Shown one piece after another: positions 26,574 to 35,363 of a stretch of 64,000 nt of DNA. The position numbers were made by a program, and so were the translations under genes. The notes below the pieces were generated by a model. It was not told the DNA's origin. It did not search any database and saw nothing but the letters and a program-made list of their open reading frames with translations. The number at the start of each line of letters is the position of its first letter. Position 1 is the stretch's first letter. Source of the DNA: Streptomyces sp. ICBB 8177 (lineage in GTDB: Bacteria; Actinomycetota; Actinomycetes; Streptomycetales; Streptomycetaceae); assembly GCF_003144095.1 (NCBI RefSeq), contig NZ_NSKH01000018.1, positions 155,716-219,715 on the forward strand. The letters run 5' to 3'.

Positions 26574-27935
26574 CTACGCGGTCGTCGCCTCGTCGGCGAC
26601 GGTCAGGGCCGCGTCCAGCGCCGCCAGGCCCTCCTTGACCTCCGCCTCCGTCACCGTGCACGGCGGCACGACGTGGGTGCGGTTCATGTTGACGAACGGC
26701 CACAGCCCGCGTTCCTTGCAGGCCGCCGCGAAGCGGGCCATCGGCGCGTTGTCGGCGCCGGAGGCGTTGTAGGGCACCAGCGGCTCCCGGGTCTCCTTGT
26801 CCTTGACCAGGTCGAGTGCCCAGAAGACGCCCATGCCGCGCACCTCGCCGACGCTCGGGTGGCGTTCTGCCAGGTCGCGCAGGGCGGGGCCGATGACGTT
26901 CTCGCCGATGGCGGCGGCGTTCTCCACGATGCGCTCCTCGCGCATGGCGTTGATCGTCGCGACGGCGGAGGCGCAGGCCAGCGGGTGGCCGGAGTAGGTG
27001 AGGCCGCCGGGGTAGGGACGCTTGGCGAAGGTGGCCGCGATCTTCTCGGAGATGGCGACGCCGCCCAGCGGCACGTAGCCGGAGTTGACGCCCTTGGCGA
27101 AGGTCATCAGGTCGGGGGTGACGCCCCAGTGGTCGGCGGCGAACCACTTGCCGGTGCGCCCGAACCCGGCCATGACCTCGTCGAGGATGAAGACGATGCC
27201 GTGGCGGTCGCACAGTTCGCGCACGCCCGCGAGGTAGCCGGCCGGCGGGACGAGGATGCCGGCGGTACCGACGACGGTCTCCAGGATGATCGCGGCGACG
27301 GACTGCGGTCCCTCGAAGGCGATCAGTTCCTCCAGGTGCGCCAGCGCGCGCTCGCACTCCTGCTCCTCGCTGTCCGCGTGGAACGGCGACCGGTACAGGA
27401 ACGGGCCCCAGAAGTGCACGACGCCCGCCGACGCGGTGTCCGAGGGCCAGCGGCGCGGGTCACCGGTGAGGTTGATCGCGGTGGAGGTGGCGCCGTGGTA
27501 CGAGCGGTACGCGGACAGCACCTTGGGGCGGCCGGTGTGCAGCCGGGCCATGCGCACCGCGTTCTCCACGGCCTCGGCGCCGCCGTTGGTGAAGAAGATC
27601 TTGTCCAGGTCGCCGGGGGTCAGCTCGGCGACCAGCCGGGCGGCCTCGGAGCGCACGTCGATGGCGAAGGCCGGCGCGAAGGTGGCCAGCCGGCCGGCCT
27701 GCTCCTGGATCGCGGCGACGACCTTGGGGTGCTGGTGGCCGATGTTGGTGTTGACCAGCTGGGAGGAGAAGTCCAGGTAGCGGTTGCCCTCGTAGTCCCA
27801 GAAGTACGAGCCTTCGGCACCGGCGACCGCGAGCGGATCGATCAGCTCCTGCGCCGACCAGGAGTGGAAGACGTGGGCGCGGTCAGCGGCCTTGACCGCC
27901 GCACCGGTGGCCGGATCTACGTGAGGGGTGGTCAT
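26574..27935 (-). CDS. Class III (omega) aminotransferase, PLP-dependent
   Basis: A 453-residue fold-type I enzyme of the aspartate aminotransferase family, class III. Seen: HVFHSWSAQELIDPL at the N-terminus as in taurine/beta-alanine:pyruvate transaminases, TNGGAEAVENAVRMAR for PLP phosphate, SYRSYHGAT, ILDEVMAGFGRTGKWFA with the PLP-pyridine Asp, and TFAKGVNSGYVPLGG with the Schiff-base Lys. The substrate is an omega-amino acid or amine; which one is unclear. TACGCT ends 7 nt before the ATG and no ribosome site is seen, so the mRNA is probably leaderless. Confidence 0.88.
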   Translation of the reverse strand: MTTPHVDPATGAAVKAADRAHVFHSWSAQELIDPLAVAGAEGSYFWDYEGNRYLDFSSQLVNTNIGHQHPKVVAAIQEQAGRLATFAPAFAIDVRSEAARLVAELTPGDLDKIFFTNGGAEAVENAVRMARLHTGRPKVLSAYRSYHGATSTAINLTGDPRRWPSDTASAGVVHFWGPFLYRSPFHADSEEQECERALAHLEELIAFEGPQSVAAIILETVVGTAGILVPPAGYLAGVRELCDRHGIVFILDEVMAGFGRTGKWFAADHWGVTPDLMTFAKGVNSGYVPLGGVAISEKIAATFAKRPYPGGLTYSGHPLACASAVATINAMREERIVENAAAIGENVIGPALRDLAERHPSVGEVRGMGVFWALDLVKDKETREPLVPYNASGADNAPMARFAAACKERGLWPFVNMNRTHVVPPCTVTEAEVKEGLAALDAALTVADEATTA

Positions 27936-28105
27936 GCCGACCAGCGTAAGGACACCGGCCCTGCCGGGGGAACGGTCACCTTGTATGGCCCGCGCCTCCT
28001 CCACCGACATGTTGTCAGCGCCGCGAGCCCCCGAGCTGCCCGCGGGCGGGGGCGGCGGCCAGGGTCCGGGGCGGACCGGAACGGCCGCCCGCGCGGGCGG
28101 GAACG

Positions 28106-28140
28106 TCCTCCCGCGCGCTCGCCAAGAGCGCGCGGGAGGA
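28106..28140 (-). terminator. purA terminator
   Basis: TCCTCCCGCGCGCTC and its exact complement form a 15-bp stem with a 5-nt loop, 38 nt after the purA stop. The T-run is lacking, as is common in streptomycetes. Confidence 0.8.
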
Positions 28141-28177
28141 ATCGTCCCCGCACGGGCGGACCCCGGCCTTCCGCTCC

Positions 28178-29461
28178 TTACAGGAACGAGTTGATCTCGA
28201 TCGTCTCGTCGCGGCCCGGGCCGACGCCGATGGCCGAGATGGGGGCTCCGGACATCTCCTCCAGCGCCTTCACGTACGCCTTCGCGTTCTTCGGGAGGTC
28301 GTCGAAGGACTTGGCCTTCGTGATGTCCTCCGTCCAGCTGGGGAGGGTCTCGTAGATCGGCTTGGCGTGGTGGAAGTCGGTCTGGCTGTACGGGAGTTCC
28401 TCGACGCGCTCGCCGTCGATCTCGTACGCGACGCACACCGGGATGTTCTCCCAGCCGGTCAGGACGTCCAGCTTGGTGAGGAAGAAGTCGGTCAGGCCGT
28501 TGACGCGGGTCGCGTAACGGGCGATGACCGCGTCGAACCAGCCGCAGCGCCGGTCGCGGCCGGTGGTCACGCCGCGCTCGCCGCCGATCCGCCGCAGCGC
28601 CTCGCCGTCGTCGTCGAACAGCTCGGTCGGGAACGGGCCCGCGCCGACGCGCGTGGTGTACGCCTTGAGGATGCCGATGGTGCGGGTGATCCGGGTCGGG
28701 CCGATGCCGGAACCGGTGCAGGCGCCGCCCGCGGTCGGGTTGGAGGAGGTCACGAACGGGTACGTGCCGTGGTCCACGTCCAGCAGCGTGCCCTGGCCGC
28801 CCTCCAGCAGGACGACCTTCTCCTCGTCCAGCGCCCTGTTGAGCACCAGCGTGGTGTCCGCGACGAAGTCCTTGATCTGCTCCGCGTAGCCGAGGTACTC
28901 CTCGACGACCTGGTCGGCGGTGATCGCCCGGCGGTTGAAGATCTTGACCAGGATCTGGTTCTTGTCGTCGAGCGCGGCCTCGATCTTCTGGCGCAGGATC
29001 GACTCGTCGAACAGGTCCTGGACCCGCACGCCCACCCGGTTGATCTTGTCCGCGTAGGCCGGGCCGATGCCGCGGCCCGTGGTGCCGATGCGGCGCTTGC
29101 CGAGGAAGCGTTCCGTCACCTTGTCGATGGTCTGGTGGTACGGCGTGATCAGATGGGCGTTACCACTGATCAGCAACTTGGAGGTGTCCACGCCACGAGC
29201 CTGGAGCCCGCTCAGCTCGGAGAGCAGGACCGCCGGGTCGACGACGACTCCGTTGCCGATCACCGGGGTGCATCCCGGCGAGAGGATCCCGGAGGGGAGC
29301 AGGTGGAGCGCGTACTTCTGGTCGCCCACCACGACCGTGTGGCCGGCGTTGTTGCCGCCCTGGTAGCGCACCACGTAGTCGACGGAACCACCGAGCAGGT
29401 CGGTGGCCTTCCCCTTGCCCTCGTCACCCCACTGAGCACCGAGCAGCACAAGTGCGGGCAC
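28178..29461 (-). CDS. purA: Adenylosuccinate synthetase
   Basis: PurA links IMP and aspartate with GTP, the first step from IMP to AMP. The 427-residue protein opens with [20 protein letters not shown] (P-loop and catalytic Asp/His region), and has [46 protein letters not shown] and [12 protein letters not shown], all hallmark segments. The GTG start at 29461 gives the standard N-terminus. It is a single gene divergent from the DAG-kinase-like gene. Confidence 0.97.
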   Translation of the reverse strand: MPALVLLGAQWGDEGKGKATDLLGGSVDYVVRYQGGNNAGHTVVVGDQKYALHLLPSGILSPGCTPVIGNGVVVDPAVLLSELSGLQARGVDTSKLLISGNAHLITPYHQTIDKVTERFLGKRRIGTTGRGIGPAYADKINRVGVRVQDLFDESILRQKIEAALDDKNQILVKIFNRRAITADQVVEEYLGYAEQIKDFVADTTLVLNRALDEEKVVLLEGGQGTLLDVDHGTYPFVTSSNPTAGGACTGSGIGPTRITRTIGILKAYTTRVGAGPFPTELFDDDGEALRRIGGERGVTTGRDRRCGWFDAVIARYATRVNGLTDFFLTKLDVLTGWENIPVCVAYEIDGERVEELPYSQTDFHHAKPIYETLPSWTEDITKAKSFDDLPKNAKAYVKALEEMSGAPISAIGVGPGRDETIEINSFL

Positions 29462-29536
29462 AGGCGTACACCCCTTCCGGGCGGGGCATGTCCAACGTGC
29501 GTAAGAGCCGTCGAACCGGTGCCCCGGAATAGACGA

Positions 29537-29564
29537 AGCCCCTGGCGCAAAGGCGCAAGGGGCT
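29537..29564. repeat. Hairpin in the purA / DAG-kinase divergent region
   Basis: AGCCCCT/AGGGGCT and GCGC/GCGC form one stem with a G-A mismatch and an AAAG loop. It lies between two divergent starts, so it is not positioned as a terminator of either; it may sit in a leader or be an operator. Confidence 0.45.
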
Positions 29565-29598
29565 CTTGCACCGAGATTTTACCTGAGGAAGGACCAAG

Positions 29599-30474
29599 GT
29601 GTCGGCTCAAGCCTCGGCCGGGCAGTCTCCGCCAGCGCCACACGGGTGCCCCCTGCTCGTGGTCATCGACCCGGTGGCCCGCACGATGGACGGCGAATCG
29701 GTACGGATCGCGAAGGACGTCCTGCGCGCCGGGGCGCCTTCGCTGAAGTTCTGTTTCCCCGACTCCACCGGCGAACTGGCGAAAATCATCGAGCACCGGG
29801 GCCGCCGCAGGCCCGTGGTGATCGGTGACGACACCGCACTGCTGCGCACCGTACGGCTGCTGCACCGGGAGGGCGCGCTGGCCGAGGCGGCGCTGTCGCT
29901 GGTCCCGGTCGGCCAGCGGGCGGCGCTGTCGCTGGCCAGGTCACTGGGCGTGCCGCTGTCCGCGGTCGCGGCGGCCCGGGCGGCGCTGGACGGCGCGGAG
30001 CGCACCTTCGACGCCCTGGTGGACGACAGCGGCGGCATCGTGGTGGGAGCGTTGCGCATCCCGGGCGTGTCCGGGGCGCCGGCCGTCGCGCCGCCGGAGC
30101 ACTCCGGGTGGCTGGAGCGCGGCGCCCGCACGCTGGTGCGGGCCCTGACCGCGCCGCTGCCGGGGGTGTCGGGCGGCGGGCACCGGCTGCGGGTGGAGGC
30201 GGACGGCGTGGTGCTGGCCGACCTGGACCGGCCGGTGCGCGAGGTGTCGGTGCGCTCGCCCGCGGGCGGGATGGCCGAGGTCGTGGTGCGCGGCACGGAC
30301 CCGGCCTTCGACGACGAGGGACCGCTGCCGGTGCGGGCGCAGGCGGTCACGGTCTCCGGCCGCGACTTCCGCTACCGCGCCGACGAGGCGGCGGGCGGCC
30401 CGGTGCGCAGGCGGACCTGGACGGTGCGGGAGAACGCGTGGCGCCTGACCCTGCCGACGACCGCCGCCGGATAG
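29599..30474 (+). CDS. Diacylglycerol kinase-like lipid/NAD kinase family protein
   Basis: A 291-residue protein with the layout of the DAGK catalytic fold: LLVVIDPVARTMDGESVR near the N-terminus, a shortened VVIGDDTALLRTVRLLH where functional kinases have GGDGT, LSLVPVGQRAALSLARSLG, and a C-terminal beta-rich domain. The altered nucleotide motif (GDDTA) leaves activity open. It is regularly found beside purA in Streptomyces. GTG start at 29599 after a strong GAGGAAGGA site. Confidence 0.75.
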   Translation: MSAQASAGQSPPAPHGCPLLVVIDPVARTMDGESVRIAKDVLRAGAPSLKFCFPDSTGELAKIIEHRGRRRPVVIGDDTALLRTVRLLHREGALAEAALSLVPVGQRAALSLARSLGVPLSAVAAARAALDGAERTFDALVDDSGGIVVGALRIPGVSGAPAVAPPEHSGWLERGARTLVRALTAPLPGVSGGGHRLRVEADGVVLADLDRPVREVSVRSPAGGMAEVVVRGTDPAFDDEGPLPVRAQAVTVSGRDFRYRADEAAGGPVRRRTWTVRENAWRLTLPTTAAG

Positions 30475-30549
30475 CCCCCCGGGCCGGATGGCCTCCGGGC
30501 CGGCACCACGGTCGGCGGCCTCGTGGGGCCGGGCCCGCGCGCGACCCCC

Positions 30550-31782
30550 TCAGAGCTCGACCAGCAGCTCCCGCAGGCCCCTGATGACGTACCCCGGCTT
30601 CCACTCCGGCTCGCCCGCGAGCCTCAGGCCCGGCGCGCGGCGCAGCAACTCGCCGAAGGACGCCGCCAGTTCCACCCGGGCCAGCGGCGCGCCCAGGCAG
30701 TAGTGGATGCCCGCGCCGAACGTCACGTGCGGGTTGTCGGCCCGGGTGAGGTCCAGCGTGTCCGGGTCGGCGAACCGCGCCGGATCGCGGTTGGCGGAGC
30801 CGAAGAGCAGCGCGACCTCACTGCCGCGCGGCACGAGGGTCCCGCCGATCTCGATGTCGTCCAGCACCCAGCGTTCGAACATCTGCAACGGGGTGTCGTA
30901 CCGCAGCAGTTCCTCTATCGCGGTCGGCAGCAGCGCGTGGTCCGCGCGCAGCGCCGCCAGCTGTTCCGGGTGGCGCAGCAGGGTCCACCAGCCGTTGGCC
31001 GTGGTGTTGACGGTGGCCTCGTGCCCGGCGTTGAGCAGCAGCACGCAGGTGGACACCATCTCCTGCTCCGACAGTGTCTCCCCTTCGTCGTACGCGGCGA
31101 TCAGCGCGCTGATCAGATCCTGACCGGGGTCAAGGCGGCGGGCGGCGATCAACTCGCGCAGGTACGCGGAGAACTCGGCGCTCGCGGTGACCGCGGCCCG
31201 CGCGGTCGCCTCGTCCGGGTTCAGCTCGAACATCCCGCAGATCGCCGCCGACCAGGGCCGCAGCAGGTGCCGGTCGGGCTCGGGCACGCCCAGCATCTCG
31301 GCGATCACCGCGACCGGCAGCGGCTCGGCGACCCGGGCCAGCAGGTCGCCGCCGCCGTCCGCCACGAGTCCGTCCACCAACTCACGCGCCAGCCGCTCCA
31401 CCACGGGACCCAGCTCGCGCACCGTGCGCGGGGTGAACGCCTTGGAGACCAGCCGCCGGATGCGGGTGTGGTCGGGCGCCTCCAGGTCCAGCAGCCCGTT
31501 GCCGTTGAGCACGTGGAACGGCTCGTGGGCGGCGGGCGGCGCCTCGCGGCCGAACTCCTCGTGGGTGAAGCGGTGCAGGTACGTCCGGCCGAGCCTCCGG
31601 TCCCGCAGCAGCGCGGCGACGTCCTCGTGGTGCGGGACCAGCCACTGGCGGCTGGGCTCGTAGTACAGCGCCCGGCCGCGTTCGCGCAGCCGGGCGTAGA
31701 CCGGGTAGGGGTCGGCGACGAACGCCGGTGACCACGGGTCGAAGCCCGCGTCCGCGACGCCCTCGTCAGCGCGTGTGGCCAT
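30550..31782 (-). CDS. Cytochrome P450 coupled to the kynurenine operon
   Basis: A 410-residue soluble bacterial P450. The heme-binding loop FGAGIHYCLGAPLAR has the axial Cys362, the I-helix reads NAGHEATVNT (252-261), and the K-helix ExxR is E291-R294. The oxygen-activating motif has Ala-Thr after Glu (AGHEAT), a subfamily variant. It resembles the CYP107 group. The ATG at 31782 lies inside the 3' end of the formamidase gene (17-bp overlap), so it is the fourth cistron of the tryptophan-degrading operon. A substrate such as kynurenine or anthranilate is inference only. No ferredoxin gene is adjacent. Confidence 0.93.
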   Translation of the reverse strand: MATRADEGVADAGFDPWSPAFVADPYPVYARLRERGRALYYEPSRQWLVPHHEDVAALLRDRRLGRTYLHRFTHEEFGREAPPAAHEPFHVLNGNGLLDLEAPDHTRIRRLVSKAFTPRTVRELGPVVERLARELVDGLVADGGGDLLARVAEPLPVAVIAEMLGVPEPDRHLLRPWSAAICGMFELNPDEATARAAVTASAEFSAYLRELIAARRLDPGQDLISALIAAYDEGETLSEQEMVSTCVLLLNAGHEATVNTTANGWWTLLRHPEQLAALRADHALLPTAIEELLRYDTPLQMFERWVLDDIEIGGTLVPRGSEVALLFGSANRDPARFADPDTLDLTRADNPHVTFGAGIHYCLGAPLARVELAASFGELLRRAPGLRLAGEPEWKPGYVIRGLRELLVEL

Positions 31783-32509
31783 CTGCGTGCCCTCCTTGCG
31801 TCAGCTCCGCCAGCGCCGCCAGCAGTTGCGGGTACGACGCCGAGCCCGGCGTCAGCGGGCCGAAGTGCTCCGCGCCCGGCAGTTCCCGCAGCACGCCACC
31901 GCGCGCGGCGGCGTAGCGGCGCGAGACCTCCACCGGCACGTCCGTGTCCTCGGTGCCGTGCAGGATCACCACCGGCGCGGGCGGCGGCGGCAGCAGCGCC
32001 GGGTCGAAGGGGGCCGGATCGCCGTCGGGGCCGATCAGCTCGTCCACGGCGCCGTCGCTCAGCCGCGTTTGCCGCGCGTACGTGAGGTCGGCGAGGGGGG
32101 CCACCGCGAGGACCCCGGTGGTCCGCGCCGGATCGCGCCGGGCCGCCCACAGCGCGAGGTGGCCGCCTGCCGAGTGCCCCAGCAGGATCTGCGGCGCGCC
32201 GTCCCAGGCGGTCCGCACGACCTCCGCGACGTCGTCGAAGGTCCCGGGCACACCGCCGCCCCCGCCGACCCTGCGGTACTCCGCCAGCGCGACCGCGTAC
32301 CCGCGCCCGGCCAGGTCGGTGGCGGCCGGCGTCAGGTACGAGCGGTCGTAGCGCTCGCGCCAGTAGCCGCCATGGAGCACGGTCAGCCGCCGCCCGGCGC
32401 CACCCGCGGGGCCGTAGTAGTCGATGACCTGCGAGGGGTGCGGTCCGTAGCGCAGCGAGCGCCGCGGCGCGACCGGTTCCGTCGCGAACGGCGGCGCGCT
32501 CTCGGTCAT
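31766..32509 (-). CDS. kynB: Kynurenine formamidase-like alpha/beta hydrolase
   Basis: This 247-residue hydrolase should convert N-formylkynurenine to kynurenine plus formate. It has the HGGYW motif (residues 46-50) typical of the eukaryote-like kynurenine formamidases, the nucleophile Ser113 in GHSAGG, and probable Asp190 and His215 (EDTDVP, GAEHFG). Function is strongly supported by its place between kynureninase and tryptophan dioxygenase genes. It overlaps the kynureninase stop by 4 bp. It is of the alpha/beta type, unrelated to the metal-dependent KynB of Pseudomonas, so the symbol is by role. Confidence 0.86.
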   Translation of the reverse strand: MTESAPPFATEPVAPRRSLRYGPHPSQVIDYYGPAGGAGRRLTVLHGGYWRERYDRSYLTPAATDLAGRGYAVALAEYRRVGGGGGVPGTFDDVAEVVRTAWDGAPQILLGHSAGGHLALWAARRDPARTTGVLAVAPLADLTYARQTRLSDGAVDELIGPDGDPAPFDPALLPPPPAPVVILHGTEDTDVPVEVSRRYAAARGGVLRELPGAEHFGPLTPGSASYPQLLAALAELTQGGHADGHTR

Positions 32510-33756
32510 CGCACGACCTCCCCCAGCACCCGTGCCGCCCGCAGCACGTCCGCGTACCGCGTGTACAGCGGCGTGAAGCCGAAGCGCAGTATGTCGGGGC
32601 GGCGGTGGTCGCCGACCACGCCGCGCCGGATCAGCTCGGTCATCACCGCGCCCGCCCGCGGGTGCCGCAGCGATATCTGGCTGCCGCGCTCCGCGTGCGC
32701 CGCGGGCGTGACCGGCTCGACCTGCCCTGCGGGCACCAGCGCGGCCACGCAGTCGAGGAAGAAGTCGGTCAGGGCCAGGCTCTTGTCCCGCACCTGTTCG
32801 ACCGCCACGCCGTCCCAGACGTCGAGCGCGGCGTCCAGCGCCATCATCGACAGGATGTCCGGGGTGCCGACCCGGCCGCGTGTCGCGCCGTCGGCGGGCG
32901 TGTAGCCGGCGGCCATGCCGAACGGGTCGGCGTGCGAGGTCCAGCCGGGCAGCGGCGAGTCGAAGCGCGGTTGCAGGTCGCGCCGCACGTACAGGTACGC
33001 GGGCGAGCCCGGGCCGCCGTTGAGGAACTTGTAGGTGCAGCCCACCGCGAGGTCGACGCCGTGCGCGTCCAGCCCGACGGGCAGGGCGCCCGCGCTGTGG
33101 CACAGGTCCCACACCGCGACGGCGCCCGCCGCGTGCGCGGCGGCGGTGGTGCCGGGCAGGTCGTGCAGCCTGCCGGTGCGGTAGTCGACGTGGTTGACCA
33201 GCGCGACCGCGGTGCGCGGGCCGACCGCGTCCGCCATCGCGGGGGCCGCGACGGGGCGCACGGTGTGGCCGGTGAGGCGGGCGGCGGCGGTCGCGATGTA
33301 GCCGTCGGTGGGGAAGGTCGCCTCGTCCACCAGGATCTCGTCGCGCTCGGGACCCGCGAGGCGGGCGGCGGCGACGACGGCTTTGAAGACGTTGACGCTG
33401 GTGGAGTCGCCGACCACGACCTGGCCGGGCGCGGCGCCGATCAGCGCCCCGACCCGGTCGCCGATCCGTTCTGGCGCCTGCCACCAGCCGCTCTGGTCCC
33501 AGGAGCGGATGCGCAGCGAGCCCCACTCGCGCTCGATGACGTCCAGCAGCCGGGGGCCGACGCCGGACGGCAGCGCGCCCAGGGAGTTGCCGTCCAGGTA
33601 GGTGACCTCGTCCAGGGTGAAGCGCTCGCGGACCTTCGCCAGCGGGTCGCGGGCGTCGAGATCCGCGGCGCGGGCGGTGAGGGCCGCTTGGTCGCCGCGA
33701 GCCGCCGCCGGCTCAGGAGTGGCCGCGGGCTCAGGAGTGGCTGCGGGCTCAGACAT
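32506..33756 (-). CDS. kynU: Kynureninase
   Basis: Kynureninase is a PLP enzyme that cleaves kynurenine to anthranilate and alanine. The 416-residue protein has YLDGNSLGALP (51-63 region), GDSTSVNVFKAV for PLP phosphate, WDLCHSAGALPV with the PLP Asp, and the Schiff-base Lys243 in CTYKFLNGGPG. The N-terminus carries an unusual Pro-Glu-Pro-Ala-Ala-Thr repeat made by 18-bp tandem DNA repeats at about 33714-33752. The start overlaps the dioxygenase stop by 8 bp. Confidence 0.95.
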   Translation of the reverse strand: MSEPAATPEPAATPEPAAARGDQAALTARAADLDARDPLAKVRERFTLDEVTYLDGNSLGALPSGVGPRLLDVIEREWGSLRIRSWDQSGWWQAPERIGDRVGALIGAAPGQVVVGDSTSVNVFKAVVAAARLAGPERDEILVDEATFPTDGYIATAAARLTGHTVRPVAAPAMADAVGPRTAVALVNHVDYRTGRLHDLPGTTAAAHAAGAVAVWDLCHSAGALPVGLDAHGVDLAVGCTYKFLNGGPGSPAYLYVRRDLQPRFDSPLPGWTSHADPFGMAAGYTPADGATRGRVGTPDILSMMALDAALDVWDGVAVEQVRDKSLALTDFFLDCVAALVPAGQVEPVTPAAHAERGSQISLRHPRAGAVMTELIRRGVVGDHRRPDILRFGFTPLYTRYADVLRAARVLGEVVR

Positions 33757-34603
33757 GGCTGCGCGCCGTCCACAGCTCGGGGAAGACGTTCTTCGAGGCG
33801 CGCTTCTCCAGCCACGCCACGCCCGCGGAGCCCCCGGTGCCGGTCTTGGCCCCCATCGCGCGCCGGGTCGCCACCAGGTGGTCGTTGCGCCAGCGCCAGA
33901 CCAGCTCGGCGACCTCGGTCAGCACCTCGCCGAGCCGCACCAGGTCGCTGTCCTGGTCGCCGGTGTAGATCTCCTGCCAGGCGCGCTCGACCTCGGGGTC
34001 GTGCTCGTGGCGGGTGGTGAGGTCGGCGGGCACGGAGATCCGGTAACCGCGGCGGGCGAGGAAGCGCAGCACCTCGTCGTACAGGCTCGGCTGGTGCAGC
34101 GCCTTCTCCAGTTCGGCGTGCACGCGCGGCGCGCCCCGGTGCGGGACCAGCATCGACGCGGACTTCTCGCCCAGCAGGAACTCCAGCCTGCGGTACATCG
34201 CCGACTGGAAGCCCGAGCCCTCGCCGAGCGCGGCGCGGTAGGAGTTGAACTGGGCCGGGGTCAGGTGCGCCAGCGGCTGCCAGGAGGCGTTGAGCGACTG
34301 GAGTTCGTACACGCTGCGCCGCAGTGCGGCCATGGCGGTGGGCAGGTCGTCGGCGGCGAGCGCGGCCGACGCGGTCTCCCACTCGTGGACGAGCACGGTG
34401 AACCACAACTCCATGACCTGCGTGGTCACCAGGAAGACCATCTCGCCGGGGTCGTCGGAGAGCGGGTGCTGCAGATGGGTGAGGACGTCGGCCTTCACGT
34501 AGTCCTCGTACGGCGTGGTGCCCTGGAAGTCCAGGTTCGGGTCCACGGCTGCGCCCTGCGGGCCCTCCGGGCCGGTGGCGTCGGGCAAGGGACGATGGGA
34601 CAT
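33749..34603 (-). CDS. kynA: Tryptophan 2,3-dioxygenase
   Basis: This heme enzyme opens the indole ring of tryptophan to N-formylkynurenine. The 284-residue protein has PYEDYVKADVLTHLQ, QVMELWF..HEWE (63-75), SGFQSAMYRRLEFLLG, the heme-ligand His in WRWRNDHL and the substrate loop GTGGSAG. The ATG at 34603 (MSHRPLPD) follows GAGGAGACAGCG. It is the promoter-proximal gene of a four-gene operon: dioxygenase, kynureninase, formamidase, P450. No genes for degrading anthranilate follow. Confidence 0.96.
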   Translation of the reverse strand: MSHRPLPDATGPEGPQGAAVDPNLDFQGTTPYEDYVKADVLTHLQHPLSDDPGEMVFLVTTQVMELWFTVLVHEWETASAALAADDLPTAMAALRRSVYELQSLNASWQPLAHLTPAQFNSYRAALGEGSGFQSAMYRRLEFLLGEKSASMLVPHRGAPRVHAELEKALHQPSLYDEVLRFLARRGYRISVPADLTTRHEHDPEVERAWQEIYTGDQDSDLVRLGEVLTEVAELVWRWRNDHLVATRRAMGAKTGTGGSAGVAWLEKRASKNVFPELWTARSHV

Positions 34604-34748
34604 CGCTGTCTCCTCGATCGTGCTACCGGGTAGCGGTCCGCCCCTTCCGTCGTCGGCATCGGAGCCCCGGTCCCCTCGGGCCACAGCGGCGTACCGGACG
34701 CTGCGCCGGGCCCACCCGCATCATTGTTCGATCTCCGCGCCACGGCAA

Positions 34749-34781
34749 GACCTGTCCGGTGAGCCGGTCACCGGACAGGTC
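34749..34781 (-). terminator. Terminator of the DUF3151 gene
   Basis: A perfect 14-bp stem (GACCTGTCCGGTGA and complement) with a 5-nt GCCGG loop begins 13 nt after the DUF3151 stop. Confidence 0.8.
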
Positions 34782-34793
34782 GGCGAAGAACGC

Positions 34794-35207
34794 TCAGGTG
34801 AGCGTGTCCGCGGCGGTCGGCGAGGAGTCGCGCAGGAAGGCGGAGCAGCGCTCGTACTCCTCGTCCTCCCCGATCGCCTGCGCGGCACGGGCCAGCGCGT
34901 GCAGGGCGCGCAGGAAGCCCCGGTTCGGCTCGTGCTCGAACGGGACCGGGCCGTGGCCCTTCCAGCCGTTGCGCCGCAGCGCGTCGAGGCCGCGGTGGTA
35001 GCCGGTCCTGGCGTACGCGTAGGACTCGACGACGCGGCCCGCCTCGAAGGCGTCGTCGGCCAGCTGCGCCCAGGCGAGCGAGGACGCCGGGTACTTCGCG
35101 GCGACCTCGGAGGGCGCGGCCCCCGAGGCCAGCAGCTCGCGCGGCTCGGGGTCGTCGGGCAGGTGGGTCGGGGGCGGGCCCCCGAGCAGGTTCTCGTGAA
35201 TCGACAT
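34794..35207 (-). CDS. DUF3151 domain protein
   Basis: A 137-residue helical protein. ENLLGGPPPTHLPDDPEPRE at the N-terminus and SLAWAQLADDAFEAGRVVESYAYARTGYHRGLDALRRNGW (described in parts) with TPR-like spacing are the DUF3151 hallmark. Function unknown; it is regularly linked to fba in actinobacteria. The ATG at 35207 is chosen because the family starts with MSIHENLL. CAGACT ends 7 nt upstream, so it may be leaderless. It lies downstream of fba on the same strand, separated by a terminator. Confidence 0.88.
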   Translation of the reverse strand: MSIHENLLGGPPPTHLPDDPEPRELLASGAAPSEVAAKYPASSLAWAQLADDAFEAGRVVESYAYARTGYHRGLDALRRNGWKGHGPVPFEHEPNRGFLRALHALARAAQAIGEDEEYERCSAFLRDSSPTAADTLT

Positions 35208-35304
35208 GTGTTCCAGTCTGCCGCGTCCCGCCCGTCGCGTGTCACCCACCGGCCACATGGACCGGACCCCGGCGGGGACCTGCGGCGGCCCGGCCGCCGC
35301 ATGC

Positions 35305-35347
35305 GCGGCGGTCCCGCCCCCGGCCTTGCCGGAAGCGGGACCGCCGC
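35305..35347 (-). terminator. fba terminator
   Basis: GCGGCGGTCCCGC pairs with its complement at 35335-35347 and encloses an inner CCGGC/GCCGG hairpin. It starts 17 nt after the fba stop. Confidence 0.78.
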
Positions 35348-35363
35348 GGGGCGAACGCGGGCG

